This document shows, one piece after another, positions 46,153 to 55,215 of a stretch of DNA of 64,000 nucleotides. Made by a program: the position numbers and the translations under genes. The DNA comes from Aureispira sp. CCB-QB1 (lineage in GTDB: Bacteria; Bacteroidota; Bacteroidia; Chitinophagales; Saprospiraceae), in the NCBI GenBank assembly GCA_945870185.1, contig CAMBRK010000018.1, positions 1 to 64,000 of the forward strand. The letters run 5' to 3'. The notes under the pieces were generated by a model. The model ran no database searches. It saw only the letters and a list, made by a program, of their open reading frames with translations, and was not told the origin of the DNA. Each line of letters opens with the position of its first letter. Positions within the stretch are counted from its first letter, which is position 1.

Positions 46153-46452
46153 CTAGCCTTTGCCGATCAGTGCTGCTAGTGCTTCTATGTGTTTTTGAAA
46201 AGAAAGTTTACCTGCTACCGTGGCTCGATATGATGTTTCGGGTTTTCGGCCTACGAATGCTTTGCGTACTTCGATATAATTTTTGCCTTCCAAGGCTATC
46301 GTATGACTGGCTAGGTTGCCATCTGATAGCTCGAGCATCTGCTTCATATCGTTAAAGTTGACCCATTCATTGACCATCAGGATGGACATGATGCCCAACC
46401 GAACTCGACTCTCAAAATCCTTGTTTATATTGCTGATATCGATGTCTTTCAC
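46153..46452 (-). CDS. Winged-helix transcriptional regulator (MarR/PadR-like)
   Basis: The 99-residue protein resembles small winged-helix regulators: DFESRVRLGIMSILMVNEWV, then FNDMKQMLELSDGNLASHTI as the recognition helix region, then EGKNYIEVRKAFVGRKPETS-like wing and SYRATVAGKLSFQKHIEAL. The start is the GTG at 46452, seven bases after the previous stop. A longer start would overlap the upstream membrane-protein gene by about 80 bases and add unrelated residues. The family usually represses neighbouring membrane-protein genes, here probably creD and its own operon. Confidence 0.83.
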   Translation of the reverse strand: MKDIDISNINKDFESRVRLGIMSILMVNEWVNFNDMKQMLELSDGNLASHTIALEGKNYIEVRKAFVGRKPETSYRATVAGKLSFQKHIEALAALIGKG

Positions 46453-46459
46453 GGTGTGT

Positions 46460-47071
46460 TTATTTGTATTTTTGATACATCCATATACCATAAACGATGT
46501 GAAGAATGCCGAATCCAATACCCCAAAATACCAAGCCATATCCTACAGAAACTGCCGCTAATAAGCCCAGAGTCAACTCGCACAATCCTAACCAAAATAT
46601 GTCAGATTGGGTATATTTGGAAGCACTTACTAAGGCCAATCCATAAAAAATCAGCATACTAGGTGCCACCAGATAAAAAAGATGATGCCAAGTGACAATA
46701 ATACAAAACAGTCCTCCTGTGACCAACGGAATGGCAGCTGACTTTATCGTATTTTTGGTAGCCGTTGACCATAGAGGGTGCCCTAGTTTTTTAGACTTTT
46801 TGACAGTAAAGTAAACACCAGATGCCAATGCCAATACCAAGGTAGATATCGCAACTATGGCCAATTGAATGAGGACTTCATAAGAATAATAATTGGGCTT
46901 ACCATCGAAATAATCAATCTGATATTGAGCCAATATATAAAATGTCAAAGCACAACCAGCCAAAGCCACCAATCCTGCACCCACACCGGATAATCCACTG
47001 AGCGAGATAAAGGTAGATGATCGCTCCATCATCTGCCGGATATGTGTTAAATCGTTTTCGTATTTGTTCAT
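46460..47071 (-). CDS. Multi-pass membrane protein linked to the winged-helix/CreD genes
   Basis: The 203-residue protein has five or six hydrophobic helices (GLVALAGCALTFYILAQY, IQLAIVAISTLVLALASGVY, AAIPLVTGGLFCIIVTWHHL, LFYLVAPSMLIFYGLALVSA and GLLAAVSVGYGLVFWGIGFG). The charged N-terminus (YENDLTHIRQMMERSSTF) is typical of Bacteroidota membrane proteins encoded next to such regulators. Function is unknown. It is between the lipoprotein gene (15 bases upstream) and the regulator gene (7 bases downstream). Confidence 0.75.
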   Translation of the reverse strand: MNKYENDLTHIRQMMERSSTFISLSGLSGVGAGLVALAGCALTFYILAQYQIDYFDGKPNYYSYEVLIQLAIVAISTLVLALASGVYFTVKKSKKLGHPLWSTATKNTIKSAAIPLVTGGLFCIIVTWHHLFYLVAPSMLIFYGLALVSASKYTQSDIFWLGLCELTLGLLAAVSVGYGLVFWGIGFGILHIVYGIWMYQKYK

Positions 47072-47086
47072 AAATAAAAAAAACTT

Positions 47087-47440
47087 TTAGTATTCTTTAA
47101 TAAGTAATGTATCTGAATGAATATTTAATTTATAACCTTTATTTATTGGGTAGCCATTTGTATAATAACCAAAAGTGCGTACCACACTTGAATCATTTAT
47201 ACAGTATTCAATTATATAATGGCCATCTGTTTTTGGAATAACTGTCATATCTAACCTTAACTCAACAAGTTCATTTGGAAGTAAATCTCTATAAATCAAT
47301 TCCGAACCACCACTTGTTTTTAATACCATGTGTTCAATATTATATTGTAATTCGTTTTTTACATTCATTTTTATATTTACCCTGTCACTGCAACTTATAG
47401 CAAAATATATAAGAAGTAAGTAAACAGTCAATAATCGCAT
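47087..47440 (-). CDS. Lipoprotein, first gene of the winged-helix operon
   Basis: The 117-residue protein has a lipoprotein signal (LLTVYLLLIYFAISCSDR; Cys about residue 17) and a beta-rich mature part (NVKNELQYNIEHMVLKTSGG, YIIEYCINDSSVVRTFGY) without a recognised domain. It is preceded by a -33/-7 promoter that overlaps the ACTTTG dyad and followed by the membrane-protein gene 15 bases away. It may be an envelope-stress component. Confidence 0.7.
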   Translation of the reverse strand: MRLLTVYLLLIYFAISCSDRVNIKMNVKNELQYNIEHMVLKTSGGSELIYRDLLPNELVELRLDMTVIPKTDGHYIIEYCINDSSVVRTFGYYTNGYPINKGYKLNIHSDTLLIKEY

Positions 47441-47444
47441 TTAT

Positions 47445-47470
47445 AAAAGTACTTTGAATTGCAAAGTTAA
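47445..47470 (-). promoter_or_regulatory. Operator-like dyad ACTTTG-AATTG-CAAAGT
   Basis: The dyad overlaps the TAACTTTG -7 box (47462-47469) of the lipoprotein operon promoter and almost duplicates the dyad at 46101-46126. A regulator bound here would block the -7 box. Confidence 0.65.
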
Positions 47471-47491
47471 TGATAAACTTTTATTGTGCAA
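47462..47491 (-). promoter_or_regulatory. Bacteroidota promoter (TTG, 19-base spacer, TAACTTTG)
   Basis: On the minus strand, TTG at 47489-47491 is followed by 19 bases and TAACTTTG at 47462-47469. This is the best -33/-7 pair in the window. Confidence 0.7.
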
Positions 47492-47517
47492 GAAATATTG
47501 TGTTAATTTTAATTTTT

Positions 47518-48639
47518 TTATTCATTCATCAAATCAAACACATTCTTCTGATTGATCAGCTTAAAGGTACTGCCTTGATAAGTTTCTGAAAATATCTTTG
47601 GAAATTTGGCTTTGTCTCCATTGTATTTAAACTCGAAGGTGGATAAGTTGCCACCATATTCTTCGATAAGATCTATTTCTTGCTGGTCATAGGTACGCCA
47701 GAAATATAGATTTTTGTTTATTCTTGAATATTCATTAAATTTTTTCCTTTCCAAAATACAAAAATTTTCCCACAACAGACCCACGTCTTGTCGGATAGAT
47801 AATTGATTGTAGTTATTGAGTATACTGTTTCTGATTCCAAGGTCGTAAAAGTAATATTTTCTGGACTTAGATATTTCTTTTGATATGTTTCTACTAAATG
47901 ACATCAGAGAAAAAATGATAAAGTTTTTCTCAAGTATGTCAAGATATTTTTCCACCGTTTGTATGGACACATTGACTTCATTGGACAGTTTATTTAAGCT
48001 TACTTCACTTCCAACTTGAAGGGCTAAAATGGTCAGTAGCTTTTTAAATACTAATGGTTTTTTAATATCCTCGTATCTTAAGGTGTCTTTGTAAAGATAA
48101 TTACTGCTGATATTATTTAGGGCTTCTTTCTTATCGTCTATAGAATCTAAATGATACACTTCTGGATATGCACCAAAAACTAATAGATCTGATATTTTTC
48201 CTTTTGCTTGTACAATACCAGAATCATCTATAACTTCTTGCATACTTAATGGATAAAGAAGGTGCTCTCGGCTTCTGCCAGTAAGTGGTTCTGAAGCTTT
48301 ATTAAGTAAATCAAAAGATGAAGATCCTGTCGCGATGATCTGAAGACCTACTATCTCATCATGCAATATTTTTAATTTTTTGCCAATATCATCTATATCT
48401 TGAGCTTCATCAAATACCACCAATTTACTTTTTGGTACAAGTCTCGACAAAGACACAATCGATGTACTTTCTAATAGATCTTTGACCTCTTGAGTTTCGC
48501 AATTGTAATATGTGCCCTCGTACTTATTGACAATAGACTTTACCAAATGGGTTTTGCCAGTTTGTCGAGCACCAGACAATAAAATGGTTTTTCCCTTAAA
48601 TAATTGATTTTCTAATGATTTTTGCAATAATCGGTTCAT
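47518..48639 (-). CDS. ATP-binding protein, AAA_14/DUF4143 family
   Basis: The 373-residue protein has Walker A (LLSGARQTGKTHLVKS) near residue 26 and Walker B (KSKLVVFDEAQDIDDIG) near 75. SGSSSFDL-like sensor residues, a winged-helix region (LNKLSNEVNVSIQTVEKYLD) and a DUF4143-like C-terminus (YGGNLSTFEFKYNG) follow. The family is widespread, often mobile and of uncertain role. It is preceded by 32-bp iterons and a perfect 36-bp palindrome. The gene is complete, in contrast to the truncated ATPase at 39395-40246. Confidence 0.88.
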   Translation of the reverse strand: MNRLLQKSLENQLFKGKTILLSGARQTGKTHLVKSIVNKYEGTYYNCETQEVKDLLESTSIVSLSRLVPKSKLVVFDEAQDIDDIGKKLKILHDEIVGLQIIATGSSSFDLLNKASEPLTGRSREHLLYPLSMQEVIDDSGIVQAKGKISDLLVFGAYPEVYHLDSIDDKKEALNNISSNYLYKDTLRYEDIKKPLVFKKLLTILALQVGSEVSLNKLSNEVNVSIQTVEKYLDILEKNFIIFSLMSFSRNISKEISKSRKYYFYDLGIRNSILNNYNQLSIRQDVGLLWENFCILERKKFNEYSRINKNLYFWRTYDQQEIDLIEEYGGNLSTFEFKYNGDKAKFPKIFSETYQGSTFKLINQKNVFDLMNE

Positions 48640-48676
48640 CTTAATTTATTTGAAACTAATCATTTTTACTGCAAAT

Positions 48677-48804
48677 TTAATAAATTTAGCTAAAATATAC
48701 AAGTATAGTGAATGAATTTAGTTAAATTATAAAACTATAGTTGACAAATTTGGCTAAAATATGAAAGTGCAGTTAATAAATTTAGCTAAATTTATTAACT
48801 GCAA
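48677..48804. repeat. Four 32-bp tandem repeats, palindromic core TTTAGCTAAA
   Basis: Units at 48677-48708, 48709-48740, 48741-48772 and 48773-48804 keep exact 32-base register and share a TTTAGCTAAA-like palindromic core (TTTAGTTAAA and TTTGGCTAAA in units 2 and 3). The spacing is close to three helical turns. The array starts 38 bases upstream of the ATPase start codon. Confidence 0.9.
48768..48803. repeat. Perfect 36-bp palindrome at the end of the iteron array
   Basis: TGCAGTTAATAAATTTAG and its exact reverse complement CTAAATTTATTAACTGCA form a 36-base palindrome with no loop, covering iteron unit 4. Confidence 0.9.
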
Positions 48805-48839
48805 AGGAATTGATCTACAAATTTAATAGAAATATTTAA

Positions 48840-49493
48840 CTACCTCTTCAACCATCCAGTGATACTCATCCTGGGTACGAGCGTCTTTAGTACTTCATGT
48901 TCGAGTTCATCGCTTTTGAAAAATACACTTTTCCCATTCGTTGGACTGACATTTTGATTCTGGCCGTCATCATGGAAGATGCTGAGTTCGCCGCCATCTC
49001 CTTCTTGCCAATCAGCATTCAAATAAGTGATCATAGAAAAAAGTCTACTGTCGTCATTGCGAAAGCGATCCAAATGCCTTTTGTAGAAACTTCCTTTTTC
49101 ATATAAAGCATAATGGAATTCATAGCCCGTGATGCCCGTGTAACATGTTTCGTTGAGATACCGGACAAAATCATCCATCAGGACAAAAAAGGCATTTTCA
49201 TGGATATCATCATGCGACTTATCCAACCAATAAATTTTATCACTTCTGATGGCAGTATCTTTTAGTATGGTGCTTTCATTACCCGTTCCCGCAGTAAGTA
49301 ATGCATTTTTGGCAAACAAAGTCATTAGATTAACTTTTAGATCAGCTGACAATGTATCACTCAAAAAATGCTCAGAAATACCTACTTTATCCCTCAGATA
49401 AGTTTCTATCAAAGTTTCAAATATCTTTTGCAAAATGCTCTTATTTATTGCAATGAGTGGCAAATTGCCCGATAAGCCACAAGGTAAGTCCAC
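48840..49493 (-). CDS. 2-oxoglutarate/Fe(II)-dependent oxygenase, prolyl-4-hydroxylase-like
   Basis: The 217-residue protein has the double-stranded beta-helix of Fe(II)/2OG dioxygenases. Iron ligands His-x-Asp lie in YKRHLDRFRND (about residue 145) and the distal His in DELEHEVLKT (about 200). Arg in PRMSITGWLKR binds 2-oxoglutarate. It resembles SM-20/YbiX-type hydroxylases. The only start giving this length is GTG at 49493, and the first 15 residues are weak, so the true start may be a little downstream. Confidence 0.78.
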   Translation of the reverse strand: MDLPCGLSGNLPLIAINKSILQKIFETLIETYLRDKVGISEHFLSDTLSADLKVNLMTLFAKNALLTAGTGNESTILKDTAIRSDKIYWLDKSHDDIHENAFFVLMDDFVRYLNETCYTGITGYEFHYALYEKGSFYKRHLDRFRNDDSRLFSMITYLNADWQEGDGGELSIFHDDGQNQNVSPTNGKSVFFKSDELEHEVLKTLVPRMSITGWLKR

Positions 49494-49602
49494 TAAAATT
49501 ATAAATACTATTTTAGCGGGTGTTTTATTTATTAATTCTTTTTTGATAAAATAAATTAATATTTTTCACCATCAGATTTAAAAATATCTCTACATTTATA
49601 CG

Positions 49603-50313
49603 ATGATATACAATCAGATCGATTTGAATACTCAAAAAACAGCCATACTATTCTTTAGCCGCACCGCTAAAACCGAAGCAAGGATCAAACCACTTGCTCA
49701 GGGAAAACGTGCGTCTGCAGCAGTAGCTGAGTTTACCATCGAGACCGTTTTTAGTATCGCGAAGCAAACCGATATTCCCCTTTTTGTAATTACGGAAAAA
49801 GACCAACGCGGTCATTCATTTGGTGAGCGTTTTGCCCATGCATTCGAAGATATTTATCAAAAAGGATTTGAGAAAGTAATTGCCATTGGGAATGACTGTT
49901 TGACTATTTCTTCTGATGATATTCTTGCTGCCGCTGAAAACTTAGATCAAAATAATTGCGTCATAGGACCAAGCCTTGATGGTGGTGCATACATCATAGG
50001 TCTACATAAAAACTCATTCAAAAAGCAAAATTTTGCTGATATCTCTTGGCAATCAGATGAAACGCTTTCTGGTTTACAAAGCTATATTGCCCATGAGAAT
50101 GTTAACTGCATTTTATTGTCATTGAAAGAAGACATAGATACCATATCAGACTGGTCAGTTGTTCTGAATACCATTCCTTCGCTTATTAAAAAGGAAATTC
50201 TTAGACTATTTACCATCGGCGCAAAAACACTTACTGATTCTTTCAATATTTTCATTACAAACTGCTACTACGCAACTACCAAAAGTCTACGAGCACCACC
50301 TTTCAGTATCTAA
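49603..50313 (+). CDS. DUF2064 (TIGR04282-type) glycosyltransferase-like protein
   Basis: The 236-residue protein has a Rossmann-like GT-A fold: TAILFFSRTAKTEARIKPLA, then KVIAIGNDCLTISSDDI carrying the Asp-type motif, then VIGPSLDGGAYIIGLHKN. DUF2064 proteins are often encoded next to ArsS-type radical SAM enzymes, and a role in sugar transfer has been proposed. It is the first gene of the 49.6-58.5 kb block. No signal peptide is present, so it is cytoplasmic. The Asp-x-Asp sugar-nucleotide motif is not clear-cut. Confidence 0.78.
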   Translation: MIYNQIDLNTQKTAILFFSRTAKTEARIKPLAQGKRASAAVAEFTIETVFSIAKQTDIPLFVITEKDQRGHSFGERFAHAFEDIYQKGFEKVIAIGNDCLTISSDDILAAAENLDQNNCVIGPSLDGGAYIIGLHKNSFKKQNFADISWQSDETLSGLQSYIAHENVNCILLSLKEDIDTISDWSVVLNTIPSLIKKEILRLFTIGAKTLTDSFNIFITNCYYATTKSLRAPPFSI

Positions 50314-50390
50314 AAAATATTTCCCTATTTTTTCAATGGATGTTTGCTTGCAAGCATCATGTCCTTTTAGATATTTTAATTTAAGTGTGC

Positions 50391-53300
50391 ATGTTTAGAT
50401 ATGTAGTATCAAAATCCACGGTAAATAGATCGTTTGTTTTTGTTTTGAGTGTAATCATCCTTTTTATTAGTCCTCTTGCTGGTCAAACCGTAAGTGGGAT
50501 CATCTTTGACAATCAAAGTCAGGAGCCTATCATAGGCGCTTCCGTTACCAGTCCACAAGGGGGATTTAATTTTGGTACTACTACCGATGAAAAAGGTTTT
50601 TTCCAACTCAACATCACCAAAGATATCCAAACGATATCGATCTATTCTATAGGTTACAAATCTGTAGAAGTTTCAGTCAATGGCCAAAGTCAGCTTAATA
50701 TTGGACTCGAACCAGGCATCAATTTATCCGAAATCGTAGTGACAGCACTTGGTGTGGAAAGACAGTCCAAAAGCCTTGGCTATGCGGTACAGCAATTGGA
50801 TGGTAACGCCTTAAGTAAAGTCAAATCGGCCAATTTTCTGGATAACCTCGCAGGAAAAGTGGCAGGGCTTACCATCACCAGTGGGTCAACAGGTGTAGGT
50901 TCTTCCACCAAAATAAGTATCCGTGGCGAGTCTTCTTTTACCAATACCAATCCACTTTTTGTGGTCGATGGTATCCCGATCAATAACAATACAGTAGTCA
51001 ATACGACCAATGATGATGCCAATGGTTTTATGGAAGTCGATTTTGGCAATGGAGCGATGGAAGTCAACCAAGACGACATTGAATCTGTCACCGTACTTAA
51101 AGGACCATCAGCAGCAGCTTTGTACGGAGCGCGGGCTTCCAATGGTGCCATCATCATCAAAACCAAAACCGGATCTAAATCTAAAGGTATCGGCATATCC
51201 TTCAATTCTTCTGCAATGACAGAGACTCCTTTTAGATTGCCACAATTTCAGAATACTTATGGACTTGGCAATAGTGGCAAATATGCTTACAAAGATGGTT
51301 TAGGCGCGGGAATCAATGATAACATTACGTACAGTTTCGGGCCTAAATTTGAACCCGGACTGAATATAGCCCAATATGATAGTCCAGTAACTTTGCCCGA
51401 TGGTAGAGTCGTTCGTGCCGCAGACAATGCATTGTTCAGCAACCTTCCGATCACACCTACACCTTTCGTGGCCTATCCCAAAAATTTACGAGATTTTTAT
51501 CAGACAGGCGCCACATTCATCAACAATCTTGCTTTTACGGCTGGAAACGAAAAAAGCAATATGCGTTTGTCATTGACAGATTTGAACAGTACGTCTTATA
51601 TACCCGGAGTTGATTTAAAAAGGAAGACGGTCTCCGCAGCATTAAATTTTAACCCAACGAGTAAGTTACAAATTACTTCCAATCTAAATTATGTCTATTC
51701 ATCCAGTAAAAACCGCCCTGCTGCTAAGTATGGCTCTGAAAACATCAACTATGCTTTGGTAGCCTGGTTTGGACGATCCAATAATATTGAACCTTTGAAG
51801 GATTATTGGCAGCCAGGATTGGAAAATGTCCAGCAATTCTCTTACAACTATACCTTTTTTGACAATCCTTATTTTACGCTTTTGGAAAACAGGAATGGCT
51901 TTGGCAGAGACCGATTATTTGGAAATATTTTAGCCAGATATGCCTTTACACCAGCTTTGTCCTTGGCTGTGCGCAGTGGTATGGACTACTCCAACGAAGA
52001 TCGAACCTTTAGAAGAGCATTTAGTACCAATCGATTCAAAACCGGTGCTTATGCTGAACAAAATGTGTTTTTCAGAGAGATCAATACAGACTTTTTGCTC
52101 AACTATACTAAAAATATCAGCGATATCAGTTTGGATATTTCTTTGGGTGCCAATAGGATGAATCAAAATGCATCCTTCGAGCAAATCCAAACCAATAGCC
52201 TGGCACAAGCAGGAGTATACGCACTCACCAATGCCGCTACACCGTTGGATTACTTTACCAATGTAGGTCGAAAACGCATCAATTCTGTGTATGGGATAGC
52301 AAAATTGGGGTACAAAGATTTTTTATACGTGGATGTCACGGGCAGAAATGACTGGTCCAGTGCATTGGCGACAACCAATTCCGCAGCGAATACATCCTTT
52401 TTCTATCCTTCAGTTTCTACTAGCCTGGTTTTGTCCAATTTACTATCTTTACCCAAACCAATTTCATTCTTCAAAGTGCGTGGTAGTTATGCCAAAGTGG
52501 GCAATGATACCCAACCGTTTCAGACCAATGGTGCTTTTGTGGCACGAACCAATGTCAATGGACAACCCACTTTTAGTGAACAAAGTAATATTCCTAATGC
52601 CAATCTAAAACCGGAAAGTATTACCGCCGTGGAACTTGGAGCGGATATTCGTTTTTTTGATGATCGGCTCAGCTTGGATGTTACTTACTTCAATACACTC
52701 AATGAAAATCAAATCATTTCGCTTCCCATTTCGATCACATCCGGATATACCCAACAAAACATCAATGGTGGGTCGGTCAGAAGTACAGGAATGGAAATCG
52801 TAGCTGGTATCATTCCCGTCAAAACCAAAAACTTTATCTGGCGCACACAAGCAAATTTTACTACCTATCTCAATATCGTGGAGTCACTTCCTGAATCTGC
52901 CAAAACCATCACATTGGCTTACAACAGTGTTTATGACAACATCAATCAGACGGTTTGGTATCAAGCCCAAGTTGGTGGTCGTTTGGGTGATATGTGGGGC
53001 ACAGGCTACCTGAAAAATGAAAATGGAGATTTTGTCATCGGCAAAGATGGCCGGTACATCGTCAATAATACGCTGATTAATCTGGGCAATTACAATCCGG
53101 ACTTTATGGTAGGACTCAACAATAGTTTTTCATACAAAAACTTCAACTTTTCCTTCCTGTTGGATTGGCGTCACGGTGGTAAATTGGTGTCCAGAACATT
53201 AGCATTGGCAGCTGTAGGTGGCCAATTAAAAGAAACGGAAAATCGTCCGGCTGAAGGTATCATCGCCAAAGGAGTAGTGAATGTAGGTACAACTGAAAAT

Positions 53301-53636
53301 CCCATCTACCAACCCAACACCACTGCGATTCCAGCCGAGACGTATTACAGAATGTATTACGATCGCAATCACGAAGAAAACAATACTTACGATGCCAGTT
53401 ATCTCAAAATCAGGGAAATAGCTTTGACGTATGAGTTTCCAAATACACTTTTCAAAGGCGTTTTTGAGCAAATCAATGTATCACTTATTGCCCGCAATGT
53501 GTATGCTTTCAGCAAGATACCGCATTTTGATCCAGAGCAATTTGGCTTTCAGCAGCAGCGATTGGTATCCGGTGTGGAAGATATGAGCTATCCGACGACG
53601 AGAAGTATTGGTTTGAAGTTGGGATTTGGATTTTGA
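50391..53636 (+). CDS. SusC/RagA family TonB-linked outer-membrane receptor
   Basis: The 1081-residue outer-membrane protein has a signal peptide (SVIILFISPLAGQTVSG). A carboxypeptidase regulatory-like domain (about 30-105) and a TonB plug (SLGYAVQQLDGNALSKVKSA, DNLAGKVAGLTITSGSTGVG, IRGESSFTNTNPLFVVDGIP) follow. A 22-stranded barrel ends with an aromatic-rich terminus (SIGLKLGFGF). SusC proteins import glycans, peptides or other large substrates with SusD. ATG at 50391 is chosen over a GTG two codons upstream. It overlaps susD-type gene start by one base. The substrate is not known. Confidence 0.94.
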   Translation: MFRYVVSKSTVNRSFVFVLSVIILFISPLAGQTVSGIIFDNQSQEPIIGASVTSPQGGFNFGTTTDEKGFFQLNITKDIQTISIYSIGYKSVEVSVNGQSQLNIGLEPGINLSEIVVTALGVERQSKSLGYAVQQLDGNALSKVKSANFLDNLAGKVAGLTITSGSTGVGSSTKISIRGESSFTNTNPLFVVDGIPINNNTVVNTTNDDANGFMEVDFGNGAMEVNQDDIESVTVLKGPSAAALYGARASNGAIIIKTKTGSKSKGIGISFNSSAMTETPFRLPQFQNTYGLGNSGKYAYKDGLGAGINDNITYSFGPKFEPGLNIAQYDSPVTLPDGRVVRAADNALFSNLPITPTPFVAYPKNLRDFYQTGATFINNLAFTAGNEKSNMRLSLTDLNSTSYIPGVDLKRKTVSAALNFNPTSKLQITSNLNYVYSSSKNRPAAKYGSENINYALVAWFGRSNNIEPLKDYWQPGLENVQQFSYNYTFFDNPYFTLLENRNGFGRDRLFGNILARYAFTPALSLAVRSGMDYSNEDRTFRRAFSTNRFKTGAYAEQNVFFREINTDFLLNYTKNISDISLDISLGANRMNQNASFEQIQTNSLAQAGVYALTNAATPLDYFTNVGRKRINSVYGIAKLGYKDFLYVDVTGRNDWSSALATTNSAANTSFFYPSVSTSLVLSNLLSLPKPISFFKVRGSYAKVGNDTQPFQTNGAFVARTNVNGQPTFSEQSNIPNANLKPESITAVELGADIRFFDDRLSLDVTYFNTLNENQIISLPISITSGYTQQNINGGSVRSTGMEIVAGIIPVKTKNFIWRTQANFTTYLNIVESLPESAKTITLAYNSVYDNINQTVWYQAQVGGRLGDMWGTGYLKNENGDFVIGKDGRYIVNNTLINLGNYNPDFMVGLNNSFSYKNFNFSFLLDWRHGGKLVSRTLALAAVGGQLKETENRPAEGIIAKGVVNVGTTENPIYQPNTTAIPAETYYRMYYDRNHEENNTYDASYLKIREIALTYEFPNTLFKGVFEQINVSLIARNVYAFSKIPHFDPEQFGFQQQRLVSGVEDMSYPTTRSIGLKLGFGF

Positions 53637-55099
53637 TGATTAAAAAGAAAATAGAAATGAACATATTTATACGATTTAGCATATTGATATTAATTTTCCA
53701 GGCCACTTCCTGCACCCAGGATTTTGAAAATATCAATACCAACCCTACCACACCAGTAGATGTGCAGCCCGATCATTTACTGCGAAAAGTCCTTTATGAC
53801 TATGCTGAACAAATGTCTTATGAAGGATTTGTGGCTGGTAATTTATTGGGACAATATTTCACAGCGATAGACTTCAATCTTTTTGATAGGCATAGTCTTA
53901 CCGAACCACAATATGGCGGCAAACCGTGGAATATGTTGTATGAAAATCTTCGCGACAACGAGATTCTTTTGGCTAAATCCAGGGCTAATCCCGCATTTGC
54001 CGTATATGAAGGACCATCTTTGATTTACAAAGCTTATGTGACAATGGCTTTGACAGATTTGTATGGAGATGTACCTTATTCACAGGCATTGCAAGGCAAA
54101 AGCGGGATTGTCACGCCTGTTTATGATGATCAGAGAGAGATCTATCTCGGCAGTGAAGGTATCATAGCCAATTTGGACAAAGGGTTTGCAGCCATCAATG
54201 CCTACAAAGGCGGAATAAAACTCAATGGCGACATCATTTACAATGGTGATCTGACCAAATGGCGCAAACTGGCCAACAGTCTCAAATTTAAAGCTTTAAT
54301 GCGCATTTCCGGTAAGGAAGATGTCAAACAAAAATTAGCTGTGATTGCATCAGAAGGAGATTTTATCAAAACCAAGGCAGATGACGCCATCTATACGTTT
54401 ACCCAAAGTCCACCCAATAATTTCAGGTTGTCCATCGCCAAAACGGGCGATTACAATTTGTTTATCATGTCAGCCACGATGGACTCTATTTTGACAAAAA
54501 TGGATGATCCGCGAAAGTCGATATTCTTCAGACCGACGGCAAGCAATGCAGCTGTATTCAGGGGTTTAAACAATGGTCCCGATGCTTCTAAATTGTCAAT
54601 AACGGCAAGTGACTACTCCCTGACAGGAAGAATTTTCAGAGAGGAAGCCGGCAAGCTCAAAGCTAACTTTATGAGCAGCGCCGAGATGCAGTTTTTATTG
54701 GCTGAAGCAGCGGAAAAAGGATGGATAGCAGGAGATGCAAAGACATTTTACGAGACTGGCATCCAACAATCCTTCGACTATTGGGGACTAAGCCTTCATG
54801 CTGATTATCTCCAAAGACCATCGATCGCTTATAAAAATGCAGGAAGCAATGCCATCGAACAAATCATCACCCAAAAATGGATACACAATATCATCAATGG
54901 TTATGAAGGATGGATAGAATACCGTCGGACAGGATTTCCAAAGCTAAAACCTGTGACCGCTAGTTTAAATCAAAATATTTTTCCTGTGCGCATGCCTTAT
55001 CCCGCATCTGAAGAAGCCTTGAATAATGTAAATTTTAAGGCAGCAGCATCCAAAATGAATAATAATAGTCTGAATGCAAAAGTATGGTGGAATCTGTAG
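53636..55099 (+). CDS. SusD/RagB family substrate-binding lipoprotein
   Basis: The 487-residue protein has a lipoprotein signal (SILILIFQATSCTQDF; lipobox Cys about residue 25). The SusD-like start FENINTNPTTPVDVQPDHLL and helical TPR-like core (YVTMALTDLYGDVPYSQALQ) put it in the SusD-like_2 branch. The family forms the lid of the SusC channel. ATG at 53636 overlaps the SusC stop by one base (TGATG); ATG at 53657 is a possible alternative. The partner SusC and the downstream symporter suggest uptake of a dedicated substrate. Confidence 0.92.
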   Translation: MIKKKIEMNIFIRFSILILIFQATSCTQDFENINTNPTTPVDVQPDHLLRKVLYDYAEQMSYEGFVAGNLLGQYFTAIDFNLFDRHSLTEPQYGGKPWNMLYENLRDNEILLAKSRANPAFAVYEGPSLIYKAYVTMALTDLYGDVPYSQALQGKSGIVTPVYDDQREIYLGSEGIIANLDKGFAAINAYKGGIKLNGDIIYNGDLTKWRKLANSLKFKALMRISGKEDVKQKLAVIASEGDFIKTKADDAIYTFTQSPPNNFRLSIAKTGDYNLFIMSATMDSILTKMDDPRKSIFFRPTASNAAVFRGLNNGPDASKLSITASDYSLTGRIFREEAGKLKANFMSSAEMQFLLAEAAEKGWIAGDAKTFYETGIQQSFDYWGLSLHADYLQRPSIAYKNAGSNAIEQIITQKWIHNIINGYEGWIEYRRTGFPKLKPVTASLNQNIFPVRMPYPASEEALNNVNFKAAASKMNNNSLNAKVWWNL

Positions 55100-55150
55100 A
55101 AAGATCTAAAAGTTTATTAGAAAGATTAAAATCAAAGAACGTCCGATGTT

Positions 55151-55203
55151 CCCTCCATTTTAAGAGCTTGTCAAGCTTTAGCATGAGAGGGTTAGGGTGG
55201 GTA
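55151..55203. repeat. Hairpin-forming intergenic repeat (CCCTCC... GAGGGTTAGGGTGGGT)
   Basis: CCCTC (55151-55155) pairs with GAGGG (55187-55191), with AGCTTG-T-CAAGCT in the middle. The GAGGGTTAGGGTGGG text resembles a dispersed bacterial repeat I recall. It lies between the SusD and symporter genes, which suggests a transcript boundary or attenuation. Confidence 0.4.
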
Positions 55204-55215
55204 AAAACAAATTAA

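Noticed and set aside
48677-48804. CRISPR array
   Set aside because: The 32-bp units are directly adjacent with no unique spacers, and no cas gene is present.
50780-51205. 141-residue minus-strand frame
   Set aside because: Antisense to the conserved TonB plug of SusC.
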